Below, in pieces: positions 42,101 to 42,463 of a stretch of 42,463 nt of DNA. Under the pieces are notes generated by a model. The model made no database searches. It was not told the origin of the DNA and was given only the letters and a program-made list of their open reading frames with translations. The stretch lies in assembly GCA_007130855.1 (NCBI GenBank), contig SLRS01000050.1, positions 1 through 42,463 on the forward strand. Reading direction: 5' to 3'. The translations under genes were made by a program, and so were the position numbers. This DNA is from Trueperaceae bacterium. Lineage in GTDB: Bacteria; Deinococcota; Deinococci; Deinococcales; Trueperaceae. How positions within the stretch are numbered: the stretch's first letter is position 1; each line of letters starts with the position of its first letter.

Positions 42101-42463
42101 CATGGGCGAGGAGCCAGAGGCCTTGGCTTGGACGCGACTCCTGGCCGCCGAATGCGACCTGGCGTTGGCGACCTCGCGAGTCAGCGACGCGCGAGACGTC
42201 GCCGTCGAGGCGCTCGGCGTCGCCTTGCGCAGTGAGCAGGGGCCGGCGGGGGCGATGGCCTTGGTGATCGCCGCAGGCATCCTGGCCGCCACCGTTGAGG
42301 TCGACGTGGCCCGGGAAGCGTTGGCGTGCGTCGAGCGGCATCCCGCGACGCCATTCGAGGCAGCGCGGATGGCCGAGCGGCTCGTGGCCGACCGGCCGGG
42401 CCTGGTACCTCTGGCCGCCGCGGAGCCCGCCGCCCACGATGCGGCCTCGAGCCGGTCGCTGGC
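39165..42463 (+). CDS. AfsR/SARP-like BTAD-NB-ARC-TPR regulator (3'-truncated)
   Basis: An open frame of at least 1099 codons runs off the window. The N-terminus (about 8-85) looks like an OmpR-type winged helix, followed by a bacterial transcriptional activator domain to about 230. A P-loop ATPase comes next: LVGPGGVGKTRLAIEVA (about 290-306), LVVLDNMEQ, LATSRVRLGYRGE and a GLPLGLELAATWLR segment, the NB-ARC/STAND pattern. From about 570 on helical repeats of TPR type run to the end. Such proteins act as ATP-gated transcription activators. ATG 39165 or ATG 39183 starts it; neither has a clear ribosome site. It has no partner gene in the window and its targets are unknown, though the neighbouring secreted pair is possible. 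Confidence 0.9.
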   Translation, partial: MVAPDAMTVRLLGRPAVLLEEGWVEPPPGRASALLYYLAFHGGWVGRSDLVYLFWPDAPETEARGHLRTLLFRLAAKPYARGLEREWARVRWSVTADVQAFRHALEARRWREAWELGRHELLSGFTVARAQEFEAWLEAERSELRVAARRAGLLAVDAQESEGDLVGASVVAAALHRDDPLDEAATRRHLVALARAGERSAALAAFEAFRRLLADEVGSEPEDETVRLVEAIRKGSGANQAVRDAVTAGFREPVTGIAGEIPYQPTRFVGREREVDALTGGILDDACRLLTLVGPGGVGKTRLAIEVASRVAPRFEQGARFVDLAGIRTRATALAAVAAAVGAETHPDAEGVLSLAEHLRHARMLVVLDNMEQLVEAARELVTELMARAPQLKFLATSRVRLGYRGERVFDLAGLPFEDPTDGTLSDAATVFVRAARRLRPDLEFSRAELELVTRICALVGGLPLGLELAATWLRVLDVAEIEAELASSPRLLEGPGSTIPLRHGSMRAVFDHSWSLLRPHEKLGLRALAAFHGGWTREAATAVAAVGMPVLLALRDASLIWRDASGRFGWHPLIGQYAGELADEHPAERDAALGRHARYYLRLLAERQSAWIGHEGARHLAEVEAETANLEAACRWAIARRDTALLAEAIPGFQWLIIASARVGLFVRLVREVVATAEPGSLLHARALVCLGAAATWRGVGGVTEGLIGSLREAIDVLQRHDAFEDAVHAHRFLGMACLRLGRVPEAREIWQRARVLHQALGDAEGVTMMLNNLGDTAPTFDEAVAGLRAAIAYGLETGALFPAALASDGLGHTLFRRHGASPEAVSALEQAVDLSARTGFRHVEQHGRRLLAEVLAASGDLAAAQAAIELAVARRDISEGEQAIQDLVAARAVQAWVAWLAGDRNLADQSAQAALERSTELPAATAVLPPTSMALACLVLGRLALERGDATTAAVELARARSWLERIVAAPGTWHDAMGEEPEALAWTRLLAAECDLALATSRVSDARDVAVEALGVALRSEQGPAGAMALVIAAGILAATVEVDVAREALACVERHPATPFEAARMAERLVADRPGLVPLAAAEPAAHDAASSRSL

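Noticed and set aside
1-42463. tRNA or rRNA genes, CRISPR arrays, insertion sequences, phage genes
   Set aside because: I looked through the gaps between genes and saw no cloverleaf-like sequence, spaced repeats, transposase motifs or terminal inverted repeats. A covariance-model search would be the decisive test.

Overview
The window is very GC-rich DNA, compact and arranged in long polycistronic runs with 4-base ATGA/GTGA overlaps. It reads as bacterial chromosome, not phage or plasmid. Signal peptides ending in ALAQ/WAQ, a family-5 oligosaccharide/peptide-type ABC importer and an AfsR-like regulator would suit a Deinococcota (Trueperaceae-like) or similar GC-rich environmental bacterium. 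No rRNA or marker gene is present, so this placement is a weak inference.

Layout: (1) 1-2138, the 3' part of pyruvate phosphate dikinase, ended by a 14-bp hairpin that also faces the convergent operon. (2) 2288-8515, a minus-strand hexuronate operon uxaE-uxuB-(LarA family)-uxaC-kdgK. (3) 8657-10885, minus strand, a LacI-type repressor and uxuA. (4) 10954-12228, plus strand, an AGE-family epimerase. (5) 12593-29400, an almost gapless 14-gene plus-strand run: solute-binding protein, two permeases, two ATPases, nagA, nagB, sulfatase, cupin, enolase-superfamily enzyme, MATE-like membrane protein, second sulfatase, second uxuB-like SDR and a PHP-like hydrolase. (6) 29465-30375, a complete Xre/RES toxin-antitoxin pair whose toxin seems to start at CTG. 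(7) 30442-33729, minus strand, a FadR-type regulator, SnoaL-like protein, RraA-like protein and amidohydrolase. (8) 33950-37403, plus strand, a ketoglutarate-semialdehyde-type dehydrogenase, uronate dehydrogenase and a second enolase-superfamily enzyme. (9) 37772-38944, two small secreted proteins. (10) 39165 to the end, a large BTAD/NB-ARC/TPR regulator cut by the window edge.

How it fits together: the importer should bring in an oligosaccharide. Two sulfatases without signal peptides would remove sulfate inside the cell, NagA/NagB would handle N-acetylhexosamine phosphate, and the UxaC/UxaE/UxuB/UxuA/KdgK set would take uronic acids to 2-keto-3-deoxy-6-phosphogluconate. Uronate plus N-acetylhexosamine plus sulfate is the composition of glycosaminoglycans, so a sulfated glycosaminoglycan-like substrate is my leading hypothesis. 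A second, oxidative uronate route (Udh, enolase-superfamily enzyme, semialdehyde dehydrogenase) lies under a different regulator.

Regulatory sites support this grouping. A palindrome GTTAnCGnTAAC occurs at four places: before uxaE, before the lacI gene, and twice before the transporter operon. It is a candidate operator for the local LacI protein. A separate TGGTATGACCA site lies between the FadR-type gene and the oxidative operon.
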